DNA of 64,000 bases from Gorsachius magnificus. Its lineage: Eukaryota > Chordata > Aves > Pelecaniformes > Ardeidae. A program made the position numbers and the translations under genes. The notes under the pieces were generated by a model that was not told the origin of the DNA, made no database searches, and saw only the letters and a list, made by a program, of their open reading frames with translations. This document shows, piece by piece, positions 39,996-53,024 of the stretch. Positions within the stretch are counted from its first letter, which is position 1. Each line of letters starts with the position of its first letter. Where the stretch lies: positions 5,130,610-5,194,609 of the forward strand of contig CM067095.1 of the NCBI GenBank assembly GCA_034008185.1. The letters run 5' to 3'.

Positions 39996-42900
39996 GAATT
40001 GGTTTGCCTATTGCATATCGTTAGCAGATGGTGACACATATGCCATTTCCATAGTCTTCTATTTTGGTACAGGAGCCCATTTTAACTCGGGAGTGTATTA
40101 AGCTTTGTTAAGGCATCTCAGGTAATTGTAAACCTGGCTTATGTTCCTGAACTAGGGCAACAGAGTTGGAAGATTTTTAGTTTATCAGGCCCTTGTACCT
40201 ATTCTGATAACTTTGTGGTTCTTCCAAAAAACACCCCCCAAAATCACAAACCCATAGGTTTTTAGTGAATACTGAGGTATTAGTAGGGAACATGACAAAA
40301 CAGCTACCCTATGTCCACTGCAGTGTGTGACCAAGCTACTCCTCTGTCTTTAAAAATGTTGGAGTTTGGGGTAGAGCAAATAATACGCAAGTAAAGAAAT
40401 GACATTTCCCCCTGCCATCGTGGCTGCTGGTGAGATGCCCACCTTGTTCCACTTCAGAGTGGAATTGGCAAGAAATAAATCTATATACCAGGTTGAAGCC
40501 CATTTCCCTGTCTCTGTAATTAAGATGCTATCGTCTCTTAGGATGTTTTCTAAGCAAAGTAATTTGGTTTTCTGTCAACATGAATTGAATACCTGTGCAC
40601 CAAAACAAATATTGGAAGACTCCCTTGACATTTTGTCCAAGCTGACAGAAACATTTAGACCTAAGATGGTGATGTTATGTTTCATCATTTAAATAAAAAA
40701 AAATGACTGTTAATATGACAGGTGGTATGCATTGTTTTACTTTTTATTGCTCCCCAAAAGCGTTTTTGTTTTTGATAGGTCCTGTAATAAGATTTTACCT
40801 GCAAGAGAAGCTGCCTCCAGAAGCCCGCCCTAATCCTGTTAGACAGCGAGCAGAGATGTTGCAGTCGTCGATGTGCAGGCAGGAGAGGCTTGGGATTTGG
40901 GCTTGGTTTGTGCTGTTAAAATCGGAAACAATCTAAGCCAGGGGGTCACAGTGACTTAATAGTTTGAGAAGACTGTGGCTGTGCTTCTACCTTAGTGGGT
41001 CTTTTTGGTATCTGTTGAGAGAGTGCATGGGAACAGCCGTGAGCCTCCTGCCTGTGTCACCTTTGCCTCTGGGGCATTGATCTGCAGATGCATCCATGGG
41101 CTGCGAGACCCACAGAGGCACCTGAGAATGCCTTTGAGTTGCCACACACCCAGATTACAACAGGGATAGCAGCATGTTCCTCTGCTGCATGAGGACATGT
41201 ATGTTACTGCTTAGTCATTTAATTTAGCAACAGGACAATGGGAAGGAGAAAAGAGTAAACAGAGCCTGAAAATTATTCAGTAATTTATCTGGGACACTCA
41301 AAGAAAGGAGAATAGCTCCACAGAGAAAAAGAGAAGACAGATTTCTAATAGAGATGTTCAGAAAAAGGATGTTCTGAGTCTGCTGCTGCCTGGGGTTGTC
41401 CCTTCCCAAAACTAGAAAGGGGAATGAAGATGATGATGATATTACTGAGGAAGGGTAGAGATAATGAGAACAAGCTAAAGTTTGATGTGTTTCTTCCTTT
41501 GATGAATGCAAATGGAGGAATGCATTTAATTTTGTAATATTTCCACTGGGCTAAGCAATGTCACGTTATTTATTATTGTTATTGCACCCTTGGTTTTGTT
41601 TTGAACTGCATACATCTCTTGCTTTCAATATAATCTTCCACGTTTGCTTGCTGGCTTGTGTGTCCCACTACCCTCTGCTGGAAGAAATGAGGATTTTTCA
41701 GCAGTGTCCTTGTGCCCCGAAACAGTCCCAGTCCTCCAGCAGAAAGGGGCTGTGAACTGGTTTGGGAGGACCCCAATTCTGCCCTGCTGTTGCTGGCATC
41801 CATCCTGCAGAGGAAAGATCTGGTGTATAAAATGTTGCTTGGTTTTAGAACAGTGCATGGCCGGGCAAGGTGGTACTCATGGGGTCTGTGAGACCAGGGT
41901 GCTGAACTGGATGTGTCCTATTCTGTTTTGTTACCTTGGCCATAGTTGTTAGGTCTGTTCCAGTTTATAATTAAAGGTGTTGCCAAAATAGACTAAATCA
42001 CTGATGGTTCTCCTCTGATGTCCTGTCATGAGAGGTGGATGGTACCAGCTTGGGAAGGGGTAAAACATTCCAAAGGAGATGGCCATAGGGGCACGTTCTT
42101 CCCAAATGCAAAGTTTGCTTTATAGGTTGAAACATGAAGGTCTCTTGCATTTTTCGTTTCTTAAATCTCAGCTGAAGTAATTTTGATTCCCTACCCACAC
42201 ACACACTTAAAATCTTAATATATTAAGGCCCTCTTATACCAGCTATGCAAATGTTCTTTTTCAGTGTAGTGAGAAGAAGATATATAAACATCATGCTCCC
42301 AGTTCAGGTTTCCATAATACCCCTTCGGGAGAATATTCCAGAGGGAAATTAAAGATGGGATTCTAAAGAGAGGCTTTTGTTTTATTATTATTATATATTT
42401 GCTCCAGTACTTTGTATATGAGAATGTTTACACTTTCTACACTATCTTCGGTATCTATTTGCAATAGAGTTACCTCTATCTCTTTGTTTCGTTCATCTCT
42501 TCTGTAAAACATGAAATCCCTAATCCTTCTGGTTCATACAGGGAAACCTTTCAATAACTGCAACAATTCTGCTGCATGTGTGTCTAGAAATCTTCAAACA
42601 AGAGAGTTCAGATTAGGACTGTCTTCCCTTCCCTGCATAAGCAAGCTATTGCATAGATAAAAGAACTTGCATGGCAGCTCTGAAGCGTATTATTCAGGCC
42701 ATGAACAGGTATTGTTTCCAGATTTCAAAGGCAATACATGATCCAGACGAGTCTGCAAGAACCTCTGGTCTTAATTAGTTGTAAATTTCCTGAACAGCGC
42801 TCTCAAGTCATGGAAGAAATTTAACTGCTATTACCAGCCTCAGGATTTTCCTTCCCCTCCTTTGTGCAAGTCTCTTTAGCTGCCCCAGCACTGCAAAGAG

Positions 42901-45900
42901 GAGCTGGCAGAGATGGCTGGGTATTGGGGTGCACACCCTACCCAAATACCTGAATTGTGGCAGCAGTGTCAGACCTTGCCTGTAGCTGGATAGTCCTTCA
43001 TGTCCTTCCAGCTCAGGCCATGCAACGACCCTGACAGGGCCAGCTGGCATCTCACTGCCAGTTCATGGAGCAAGTGGCACATGTGGTAGAGAGATGAGGT
43101 CCTCCAATAAGATATATTCCCTACTAGTATCCACTACCCCAAGCAGCCCCTGCAGCAATTTTCAATGCAGAGTTTTAACAAGGCAACTTGCTCTCTGATG
43201 CAGATCCGTGACGGGCACCCTGACACCCAGGCTGTCCAGCCTTAAGCTCAGACGCTGGGCTGTCTCTGTTGGTGTCCTCTGCTTTTCTTTTCCCTGCACC
43301 TTGGAAAACACATTATGTTACCTGATTCTCTGCTAATCCACTGAGGATGTGATCACAGAGTTCAGAGCCCATATTGAATGTTTCTTAGGCACATTGGCTC
43401 ATTGTTAATTTAAGTGGCACATACTTTAATCTAATAGATGCTGTCTTTTAGTTAAGTAATTTCTCCAGTAGCTGTAAAGGGATGGTATCTTGTGAAATTT
43501 AATTTCTTTCTACTGCAGCTCATGTGGAAAAGGAATATCTAAAAAGTCAAATTAACCTTTCAACAAGGTTAATATAGACCATTTCTTTTCACTTTTCACT
43601 GATGTCACCATCCCCCTCCTTATATCCTTATATTTCTTTACCTGTTTCTCTCATCACAGCATACTTATAATGAGCTACCTTGCTTCTGCTACACCACTGT
43701 CTCATGAACTCAGACACTGAATGGGTACTAGATGGGTTCTGCCAGTATGTGGCTGGGGAATACAGTGAGCAAAGTCTGTACAAATCCTTCTGTGCCAGTA
43801 GCTGGGATCACCTCAAGCATGTCTGAATTAGGCTGCTGATAATTCAAATTTATTTTAACAAGCAACTCTGTAGAGGCAGCCCCCCTCACCTTTCTGCATT
43901 GCTGGTGGATTCATGCATGTGTTGACAAGGGTGAGGACAATAGGGAAAACACTGGAGAACAGCCTTCAGTCATGGAGGAGCTATCCTGTGCATTTTTGCC
44001 ATTAGAGAAGCATGGGATCTGGCAAGTGCAATTCCATCTATCCAACAAAAACTTGGGTTACAGATTGCTGAGAGGTCTGGAAGATCATGAGGGTCACTAG
44101 TGGTATAAAACTCAAATACACTGTGTTCTTCATTACACAAGCAAATGGGACTCTGGTGGACTCAAGATGAGGGGCTGTCTCTTTTTAGCACTGCTATAGT
44201 AGGTACGGCATTAATTTAATAGTTCTGATGTTTACAAATTAGAAGCACAAGTTCGCATTCCACATGGCGTCTTCAAAAATGCTCAAAAAAACTCAGCTTG
44301 TGTAGCACGTGTATCCCTTTCAGACACTGTGAAGTATCTTTTGACCTCCCTGGACACCGTGCTGGGCAGCTGGACTGCGATTATTGCTGGAAATGGTGCA
44401 CATGGGAGCACAGACTGAGGGCAGTGCAGCCACATGCATTGAGAACTCGGCTGTGTTATAAGTTATTGGTTCATACAGCATCTTTCAGAGGTAATTCTCC
44501 TATTTCCCATTTAGCAAGGTTTCTGCAGCTTGATAATTCCCTTATGTGAATTTTGGAACGGGCTGGAAGTCATTCAGCTGTTGCAGTACAGAGATGCTGG
44601 TGGCCAGCCATATGCAGACAGAACTGCAAAGGAATGTTACTGGGCAGCAGTTCCTTCTTTTTCTAACCAAATGGATTTAAAACTTCCAGTGTAACAGGGC
44701 AACTAGTGTCTCTCCTGCTGTGGTTATTTTGGAGTGACTCTTTACTGTCCTCCTGTCATGACCCAAAGACCACCCATACACTCAGCTCTCTATTTTGGTT
44801 CCAGCTGCTCAGCATGGTACTAATAAAAGGTTGGTGCATGTTTGAGAAGCCCTGGATTACAGTTGTCCTTGCATCTTCCAGCTTGTGTAGCATTTTAGGC
44901 TTTGCAAAGTCCGGGGCTGAGAAAGCAAACCCAGGAGCTTCACATAAGGGGGTTTGCCTCTGGATCTGTGTGCTCACTCTGTAACCTACACTCAGAGCCT
45001 GCTCTGATTTGCCCATGCATTGGCAATTGGCTCCTTTCCATGAGGTACCAGCAGGTTTACTACTACTCAGGGTGGCTCTGCTTGCAGCCCATTAGATGCC
45101 TGAAGTGCCATGAAGACCTACTATCTCACTTTGTGAGCATTATCCTTCAAATATAAAAATATTATTGTGTGCTCTGAAATCCAGCCTATATATACCCTAG
45201 AATCAATGTGCAATGGATGCTTTCAACTTGAGGTGCAAACAAAAAGCTGGGCATTTCAAGTGATGCTACATTATTATAGCATATTCCTTTACAAGTACAT
45301 AAAAACAAAAACTCTGCTCTGGGCTTTCATGTATGTCACTCAGTAAGTGCTAACAGTCTCTGTGTAGGTCCTTAATTCACTGCAGGACAACGCAAATTTC
45401 AAAGCACTGTGTAGATTTTGATGTTTTGATCTGTATTTGCAAATGAGCCCAGCCCCTGCCTGCTCAAGCCCTGCAGCTGTGAGCAACTGAACGCAGCTCC
45501 TGCCAGTAACCTATGTCTTTGCTACTTTTATGGGTGCTGTACCAGGTTTCTGGGCTCCCAGCAGCTACTGAGTGTGCAGAGAGCATCTCTGCCAAGCATG
45601 TGTGTTTAGTCCAGCATAATCCAGTCCTGTGCTTACCGTGCACACGATGTAAAGCCACTTTGTGTGTGTAGCTCGTAAGAATACGTCCTGCCATTGGCTG
45701 CAGGGTCAATCTGGCCTTGTGCAATACGTCTGGGATGGCTGGATGGCTTCTGAACTTGAGCATGATGATGGATATGCTTACCCCTGTGGTTGTCTCACTC
45801 AGAATTGGTTGTTGGTATTCTTATTCCTTTATGTTTCTCGTACATCAGTTCACATGACAATAGTGTCTTTTCTCAGTCTTGGAGACTGCTTAAAAAGGGA

Positions 45901-48425
45901 GGAAGGGAACACGCTCCAGAGCTTTCAAGCAGCTTTTTGAAAAGGGTAGAGTGTATTTTACTTCAGGGGTGATATATAGCCCAGATAAGACTTTTGACCA
46001 AGGACCATTATATCTCAAGTTGACTTTTTAATTGATTTAGCTCCTCTGATCTGTACATTGCCAGACCTGAACCACTAGCCTTTGGACGGAGTCCAGGGTG
46101 TAATGGAAAGTTCACTGAAACCCCATCAGCTCTTGTTAAACCTGAGTGAATTCCAGCCCAGCACATTTCTTGTGAATAATTAAACACAGTTAAGCAGGTG
46201 ATGGATTTGAACCTCTGTCTCTAGTGCTCAGCTATATTTCAATTAAGATGGGGCTCAAGAAATTCTTGGGGGTTTTGGTGGTGGATTTTGGGGGGATTTT
46301 TTGCCTCTGTGATGGATAACTGCACCTGGAAACCCACAGTAGATGTTTTGGTATCTCCCACTTACCATGCATGAGCTGCTCCATGTGGCAGTCAGCTCTC
46401 ATCAGTTTCTGGTTTTCAGTAGTAAATTCTCCAGTATTTACTTCTCCTTTTCCCATTTTCATGTAACATTCAGAGTTGTCATCTTTTACTTTGATATCAC
46501 TTTCTATCAATACAACTGCTGTACTCACAGTGAGGGTGTAGCGCTATGGCAACAATATATTATCTGCAGTCTTGCCAATGAGTAAGATATGGTGCCGAAA
46601 TTAGTTCATTTATCAAAATCTGATGTGGCAGAGCTGAGCAAAGGTTCTGGCTATCTTGAACCTCCTGCTATTTTCACAAGACCTGCTGTTCTGTTTCATG
46701 TTGGTTATGACACTCAGATATATTCTCTCCTGACTGTTTCCAGTGATGCCTTGTTAAAACTGCAGATGTCTTAGCACCTTGGAAAATATTTTTAGATGTA
46801 CAATGATCTCCAAGCTATTTTTGGTAGTGACAAAAAATGGAAAAATGAGCATTTCTTTTTCTTTTTCTGTTACTATTCCAGAAAGGTACTTATCTGTGAT
46901 TTCAGGGTAGGAAAGAGCATATAAATGGAAAAGTCTTGCCCAGGCTGGGATGTGTGAGAAATGTGTTAGATTTGCACTGCTACAGACTAAGAGAGCTCTG
47001 CCCTTCTCTGACCTGTGGGGAAGACTGTACAGCCTTAAGGGTGCTGTCTTGCACCTTCTCTGTCCTATGTACAAACTGGTGGAATGGGCTTTAAGGTACA
47101 ATGTTTACATCTAATTCCAAATTCTTCTAAAATGGGGGTGTTCAGAATCAGTCAGTCAATAGCCCTTTTGTTTATGGTCCAGCTGGTACAGTGCTGGATT
47201 AGGAGGAATTTCACCTCTCTGTACCTGTCTCTCCTCTGACACATCATCCCAGCCATCCAGACCGTTGTGCCTCTGTACTGTGTACTGCCCTACCCTTCCC
47301 GGGGTAGGGAACTTTCAGGCAGCCCAGGACTCTGGGTCCAGCTCCCACAGTTGCTGGATATCGTGGTAATGTTAAAAATGTTAAATCTTTGTTCAGAACT
47401 GGTGATGATTAGAAATTGTTTACATGGGGTTTACAGTACACAAATTGGTACATGTTCTTAACAGTCAGGGTTTGGCTAGAAACTCATGGAGAAGAATCAA
47501 ACCAGTGCAGGCTGCTGCAGATATAAGGACACAGTTTGAAAGTTTTCAGTGAAATCAGTACCAATGCTTAAGTCAAATTATGTCTGCTTGTTGACCTCTC
47601 TTGTCTAATTAGTCCCTACTTCACTGAGCTGGTCCTACTTGCATGCACTGAATCAGCTATTTCATATTACTGTTTTACCACTCTAATGGTGGAAAAAGTT
47701 GACTCAAGTTAAGAGATGCTTTCTTTTCCATGCTATATACCCATGCCTTGTGACTTGTTCAGAAATAAATTGTTTTGATGCATATCAGGTATCTGTTTGA
47801 GACTGAGGGGAAGGATGTGTGGTAATCTCAGATCAAAGATTAGATACAGCTGAGCAGCCAAATAGACAATCTCCAGGGTTGTCTTAATAGGTGTGGGTAA
47901 GTATCCAAAGTTTGGGTGTTTGTCTGTACTCCTGAGGTTCCCACATCTTCTCTGTGCACTACACAAGCAGATTTCACTGTCTTTCTGTTACAAAAAGGGC
48001 TGTAGCCTCCTGCTCCATGTTCTGCTCCTCGTCTCTGGTCTCTAGGCACCCAGCACCCCAAGGGAGCCTGTGTGCACACGTGTTTGTTGTGCTCCCAGCA
48101 GAGTGTAAAATGAACCACTGGCCTTGTTTACTAGGTCAAGCACAGAGACATCCTCACACAACAGCCCATCAGCTGGAGCAGTGTGCCTCACCCCTGCCCA
48201 GTTCAGGAGAGGGTGGTGCGTGCCTGGCACTGGGCTCCAGGGTAGCAAACACCAGGGCTACCAGCCAGGCCCTGACAGAGACTCTTTGAGATTTGCAAAA
48301 TCAAAGGCGATCCCTTCTCTGTCCTACAGTGGGGAAGATGGTCTGTCAGTAGTTCATGTCTCATTTGCAAAAGGCCTAACTGTGGTGGAGGGGAGAAGTA
48401 GATGGCTTTCATTCATTCTGCAAGC

Positions 48426-48502
48426 CAATGTCAGGGCCAAGACTAAAACCCAGTTCTTGAATTCTCTGGCTCCATCCTCTATGGCCTACTGCCTCTCTAA
48501 GC
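48426..48502 (+). repeat. Probable MIR-like SINE relic
   Basis: The order of elements (AGGGCCAAGACTAAAACCCAG, then a CT-rich 'tctggctcc', then 'ctactgcctctc') follows the 3' half of MIR, where 'agagccaggattcgaaccc', 'tctgactcc' and 'ctatgctgcctc' occur in that order. It is strongly diverged and recognised from memory only. Confidence 0.45.
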
Positions 48503-51500
48503 ATGTGTAAGGTTTTAATAAAAAACACCAAATCTTAATTTAGAGCTGGATTCAAGAAAAACGTCCTATTCAATTACTTAATTATAGGTGAACTGTAATT
48601 ATAAGGCACAAACATGTCTTGCTACAAAGCACCAAGCAAAAAGGCAGAAAGGGTTATTTGTTGTTTAATTTAGCAGAGGAAGGCAGCTGATGATGCATAA
48701 GTCTGACACCTAGCAAGTTGTGTGATCCTATTTGTTAATCTTTTTAACTTTCTATTTTATTAGGATGGGGTTTCAAGAGCAAATAGAATAAATCAGATTA
48801 GATCTGTCACCCTGAATTACTCTCCTCTGACTTATGAGCAGAATCACTCTATGTCAGAGAAGTATAATTATGAGGAAAATGCTGCCTGTGTAATTGTGTG
48901 CTTTGTTCAGAAGAATCTGAGATCCATAATTATCTCTAGTATGCCACGGTATTGTGGGCTGGCTCTTAATTTCTACAGTAAACAAAACCATTGAAGGTTT
49001 CTCTCCTGAGCAGTTCTTGGTGTAGCGTGGCTGGTACCCACAACAATAGCAATATTATCCTTCTGGTCTCCTGGTGCAAGTGAGGGATCCAAACCAACTT
49101 GGTATAGAGCACCCATCGTACATTTATTTTCACATCTACATTGAACTTAAATGTTGATTGTGCAGTGAGGAATAATGGTCATGGGGAACAGAGTCTTTGA
49201 GCTGTAGATATGCCAGGTGAAGCATGTCTAGCTGCTTAGGCAAAAAGCAAGTCATCTGGTGCTGTGTTTCATCACTTAACTTTTCAGTGGTCCAAGGATA
49301 TTGCCTTTGACCTCTGCAATGACCACGATTCTGCAGGTGCTCCTGCAAACACAAAAGGTGCAGCTTTCTTTGACAATAATTAAGCTATAATAGAAAAGCT
49401 CTGGGTTAGGACTCGGGTGTTTTTGCTCCTAGATATCAGTGCATGTCAGAAATCTTGGGGTTTAGTTTTTCTCTCAGAAAAATCTGGTGTTGGTGCTCCA
49501 TTAGCGAACTATACACTGCTCTTGGCTCTACTTAATTTATATGGCCCTATAAAATTTGTGGTAACCTTCATGCTATATAATGCCACTGTGAGATGGGTTG
49601 AAGACACAAAGACTGTAGCTTCCTGAAATTTTGGGTTCACCAACCAAATAAAACTTTGAATCCATGTGTTGTTTCTCTAGATTCATAACAGCTTCTGTTA
49701 CAAAAAGCAACTGAAAAGTTCAACTAGATTTGTCCCGTAGATCGGCGTTATTGCTGCTGGAAGCTGATCTCCTGGAGAGAGGATATGTACAAAATAAAAA
49801 GAAACGCACTACAAGTCCTGCTCAAACATTTCTGCAGCTTCCTTCTCTAGGCAGAAAGCACAGAGGATCAGAACCCAGACTTTTGCATGATGGATTAGTG
49901 ATAAAACAATTTACCAGACTTGGATTAAATTTCTGTAACTTTGCCTAGAATTATGTGTGCGTTAGGGGAGAGGGTCAGGGAGGATGCATCTTTTTGGGGA
50001 CAATCCTAGTAGCAATTTTATTTTCTTTTTCAGACCTTTTTACAGTTATGAGGCAGGACTTGATCTCCACATCTGTTTTTATCGGTCAGTCTGGTTTACG
50101 AATGAGGCCCCTTTTGTTCCATCTAATTTTATGTAGTCTGTGATGCTGCATAAAGATTCTGGGAAGAAAAAATAGAAGGCTTGTGAACAGACCTTCTGGC
50201 TAATATGTACAATGACTCACTCTATCCTTTATTTCAACTTCTGTGAAGTATTTTGAGATACACTATTTACCCATTAAATGAGCTGTTTAGTTTAGCTTAT
50301 GGCTAAAGCTTTTCCTAGTATTTTGATGTATTTGTTGGGAACATGACAAAGTAAATCAGAAATGAGAACATTAAGAAATGCTTGCATTAATCATCTGAGA
50401 CAGTCTCTCTCATTACAGTCTTGTTCTGAGTAACTACTTATCTGTAAGGAAGAGTCTCCTGTCCCTTGATTTGCCAACTTACTTGACTTTACTGCCAAGG
50501 AAATATTTCCTCCATGCTTTACAAGGAATGGGTAACTTCATAATCTTTCTCCATGTAGGCAATTACTTCATGGGAAGAAATGAAGTCAGTCATGCCCATT
50601 GCTTAATCTAATTTTACTGTAATTTAGAGGGAAGAACCCTTTCCTCAATAGAATTCATTCTATAACTGCTTATTTCAGGATTTCTTTTTCTTTCTTCCAA
50701 AGGATCTGGCAGAAACTGTTGTTAGTGACAGGCCTGCAGCTTGCTTGGCAAGGTCACTGCGGCACATTTCACAGCAAGTGAGAAACTTCTGCCTTGCCTT
50801 GGTTTGCAGTCATCGGCAGCTGCTTTGAGGAAAACTGAGCATGGCAGCAAGTCAGTATGACCTCGCTGCACGTTGAAAGTCCACCTCTGGGGGAACGCAG
50901 GGGTCTTACTCCTCATGGAGTCAAGCTGTCTTCAGCTGGGTCTGTCTGAGCTAGTTCACCTCCATCAGCTTTCTCTTCTACAAGACCTGCTCCTTTACCC
51001 AAGCTCCACAAACACCTGGATGAGATCCCAAATGCATGAGAAACACAGAGAAATTCAGCTCTCCTCCACAGAGCTCTCAGCCCCTTCCTATTCTCTTAAT
51101 AGGTGTTAATTTCCTGGGCCGTTCACTGCTTAAAACCAGTCCCAGGAGAAACCTTATGCTTCTGCTCCCCCTCTGTGGGCTGTAGCAAAGCATCCTCACT
51201 CAAGCGAGATTTATTTTTCCTTCCCACCCACTCACCCTGGAGGTTTGGCACCAGCCACAGACATATCTTGCTCTTGGCTTTACAGTTCATTCACCCTGGG
51301 TAGGATTTGTCCATCTTTTACTTGCTCCAAGCCAGGCTGATTGAAGCGCACACAAGAAAAGGTCCTTTTAAAAACTGTTTGCAGCAGTGCAATGTTAAAA
51401 GCCTGGCTGTGAAGAGGAGGGGAGCACAAAACAATCTCTTCCTGCCTGCACACAAAGAAATGGGAGGAGAAAACAAAACGTGGTGCCCTTCTAATGGTGG

Positions 51501-51646
51501 CCACAAGAGTGTGTTTAACAGTGTCTCTTCGAGGTCAATAACACCATTCTCAGCTGTTCAAAACAGCGTATCAGTAGCAAAACCAGTGTGAATTAGATTT
51601 GGGAGAAGGCTGGTTGCTTGTTGTTGTTTTTTGTTTCTCTCCGCAG

Positions 51647-51749
51647 GCTTCAGCCTGGCAGACAATCAGATTCAACCATAGATGTAATTCAGGCACAATA
51701 CAATCCAGGATATGTGGGCCGATGTATGATTTATGCTGATGGTGGCAAG
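51647..51749 (+). other. Exon-like 103-nt segment (unproven)
   Basis: A T-rich tract ending TTTCTCTCCGCAG is followed by 103 bases and a donor-like GGCAAG|GTATTG. Exactly one frame is open over the full length (34 codons, including DVIQAQYNPGYVGR); the other two contain stops. It lies 1.2 kb upstream of ZDHHC8 exon 2. Its open frame would accept a preceding exon ending two bases into a codon, as exon 1 must, but would then shift the reading of exon 2. It is therefore not a simple cassette exon. No family is recognised. Confidence 0.2.
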
Positions 51750-52902
51750 GTATTGCTGCTGAATGGCTGGCTGCTCAGTGCCTTTGGAGGAGTCCCTGCC
51801 TGTCAAGGCAGGTGGAAATCTAAGGAGCCACTCAGTCAGGGGTCTTACTTTTTTCAAAGAGATTCTTTGTCACATATTTTTAAGAAATATTTATATTTGC
51901 AAGATTCATGAGATTGATTGGATTTTTCCCCTCAGCAGCCCTGTAACACCAAACCTCTTTATGCAGAACACAGAAGTAGATTTGGTCTAGTGTTTAGAGG
52001 TAAGCTTTAGAGAGGTTGTAAATGGCTGAGTGAATAAACACTGCTTTTTATTGGGTAAAGTTGCCTGTAAGGCAGGCTGTTTTCTGCCTCTGCTGGTGGG
52101 AAGTGTTGTTTTTTGTAGCTAGAACAATTTTCCTATATCTAGCAGGCATTTCCCCATCCTCTTTCCAAAGTCTCCTACGTTTTCTCCTTTACCCTTTATC
52201 TTCAGTTCCTCTCAGTTATGTTCGCCAGGTAGGCAGCAAGCCTTTCCGGTGTTTCTGAAAAGTGCTCTTGTGGGACACTTTCCTTTCGATATTTTCCACT
52301 TTCTTTTCAATACTGCATTCTTACATTCTGCTGACACCTGCAGAGCCCATGCTCGGTCTGACTAAAATTTCGCCCAATGAGAGGTTTTGTAGTGTTGGTT
52401 CTGAGTGTTGTATGGAGTTGAAAACCACTCAGGGAAGCATAGTGAGAAATGAGTGTGCTTCTCTTTGTACCTGCTGTGGAGATCGGTGGTTTAAGGATCC
52501 TATTCTGCTTTACACCAGTGAAAACTGAAAGTAACACCAACTGCAACAAGGCTATATAGAATGTAAATAGAAATGCAACAATGGGGTGAAGGTTTTACAC
52601 AGAGAAGCAAAATGCCCGGTTGCAAATAAGGCAATAGGGTTGCAAAGCCCTGTGAGCCATGTGAACAATTGGTGCTTTCTGTGCTATGGAACAAAGCAGC
52701 TTTACAAAGAGCGCCTGCAGTGTACTTCAGATCACTGAAACTGGCTCTGTGGGCATTTCTGTTGTTAAATTGCAAATTCAGCCTTGCTGCATGGCTGCAT
52801 GGGGAGGGGATGGGACTAATTCTCTGTGTGACGATGGTGAATGGGAAGAAACTACATGTTACAGCCGGAAGAGCCCTTACCTATAACTTTTCTTCCCCAC
52901 AG
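51750..52902 (+). other. Sequence directly upstream of ZDHHC8 exon 2
   Basis: Intronic DNA leading to the acceptor TTTTCTTCCCCACAG at 52902. The polypyrimidine tract is good. I looked here for the missing first coding exon (N-terminus plus first membrane segment, ending two bases into a Thr codon) and did not find it. Around 52493-52545 the motif TTTACACCAGTGAAAACTGA recalls a common old sauropsid repeat, but the match is weak. Confidence 0.5.
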
Positions 52903-53024
52903 GTGCCCCTGGTTGACAAAAGCCATCTCCCCAGCCATCCCAGTGTACAATGGGCTCGTGTTCTTGTTTGTACTGGCAAACTTCAGCATGGCAACTTTCA
53001 TGGACCCTGGAGTTTTCCCACGAG
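52903..53024 (+). CDS. ZDHHC8: ZDHHC8 palmitoyltransferase, exon 2 (membrane segment 2, DPG motif)
   Basis: ZDHHC8 is an integral membrane enzyme that transfers palmitate from palmitoyl-CoA to cysteine thiols of substrate proteins. This 122-bp exon starts with the last base of a split codon (after CCCCACAG) and ends with the first base of an Ala codon before GTAACA. It reads [17 protein letters not shown] and continues through a hydrophobic second membrane segment to [14 protein letters not shown]. The DPG motif just after that segment is a hallmark of DHHC enzymes. CPWLT and AIPVYNG fit ZDHHC8 better than ZDHHC5, which as I recall has CPGLS and AVPIYNA at these positions. By human numbering from memory this is about residues 35-76. 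The first exon with the N-terminus and first membrane segment was not found. Confidence 0.95.

Larger units (their letters stand above)
36596..51646. other. Non-coding DNA, probable ZDHHC8 intron 1
   Basis: No coding exon or RNA gene is supported. Low-complexity runs occur at 39197-39209 (A13) and 39983-39995 (C13). Old MIR-like pieces are likely near 47160-47230 and 48426-48502, and a run of TAATTA-type motifs lies at 48570-48605. Open frames such as 41644-41952 and 48124-48510 are not recognisable. The absence of CpG-rich sequence argues against a promoter here. Confidence 0.5.

Noticed and set aside
36596..51646. RANBP1 or another upstream neighbour gene
   Set aside because: I looked for acidic Ran-binding-domain exons expected from human synteny upstream of ZDHHC8 and found no match.
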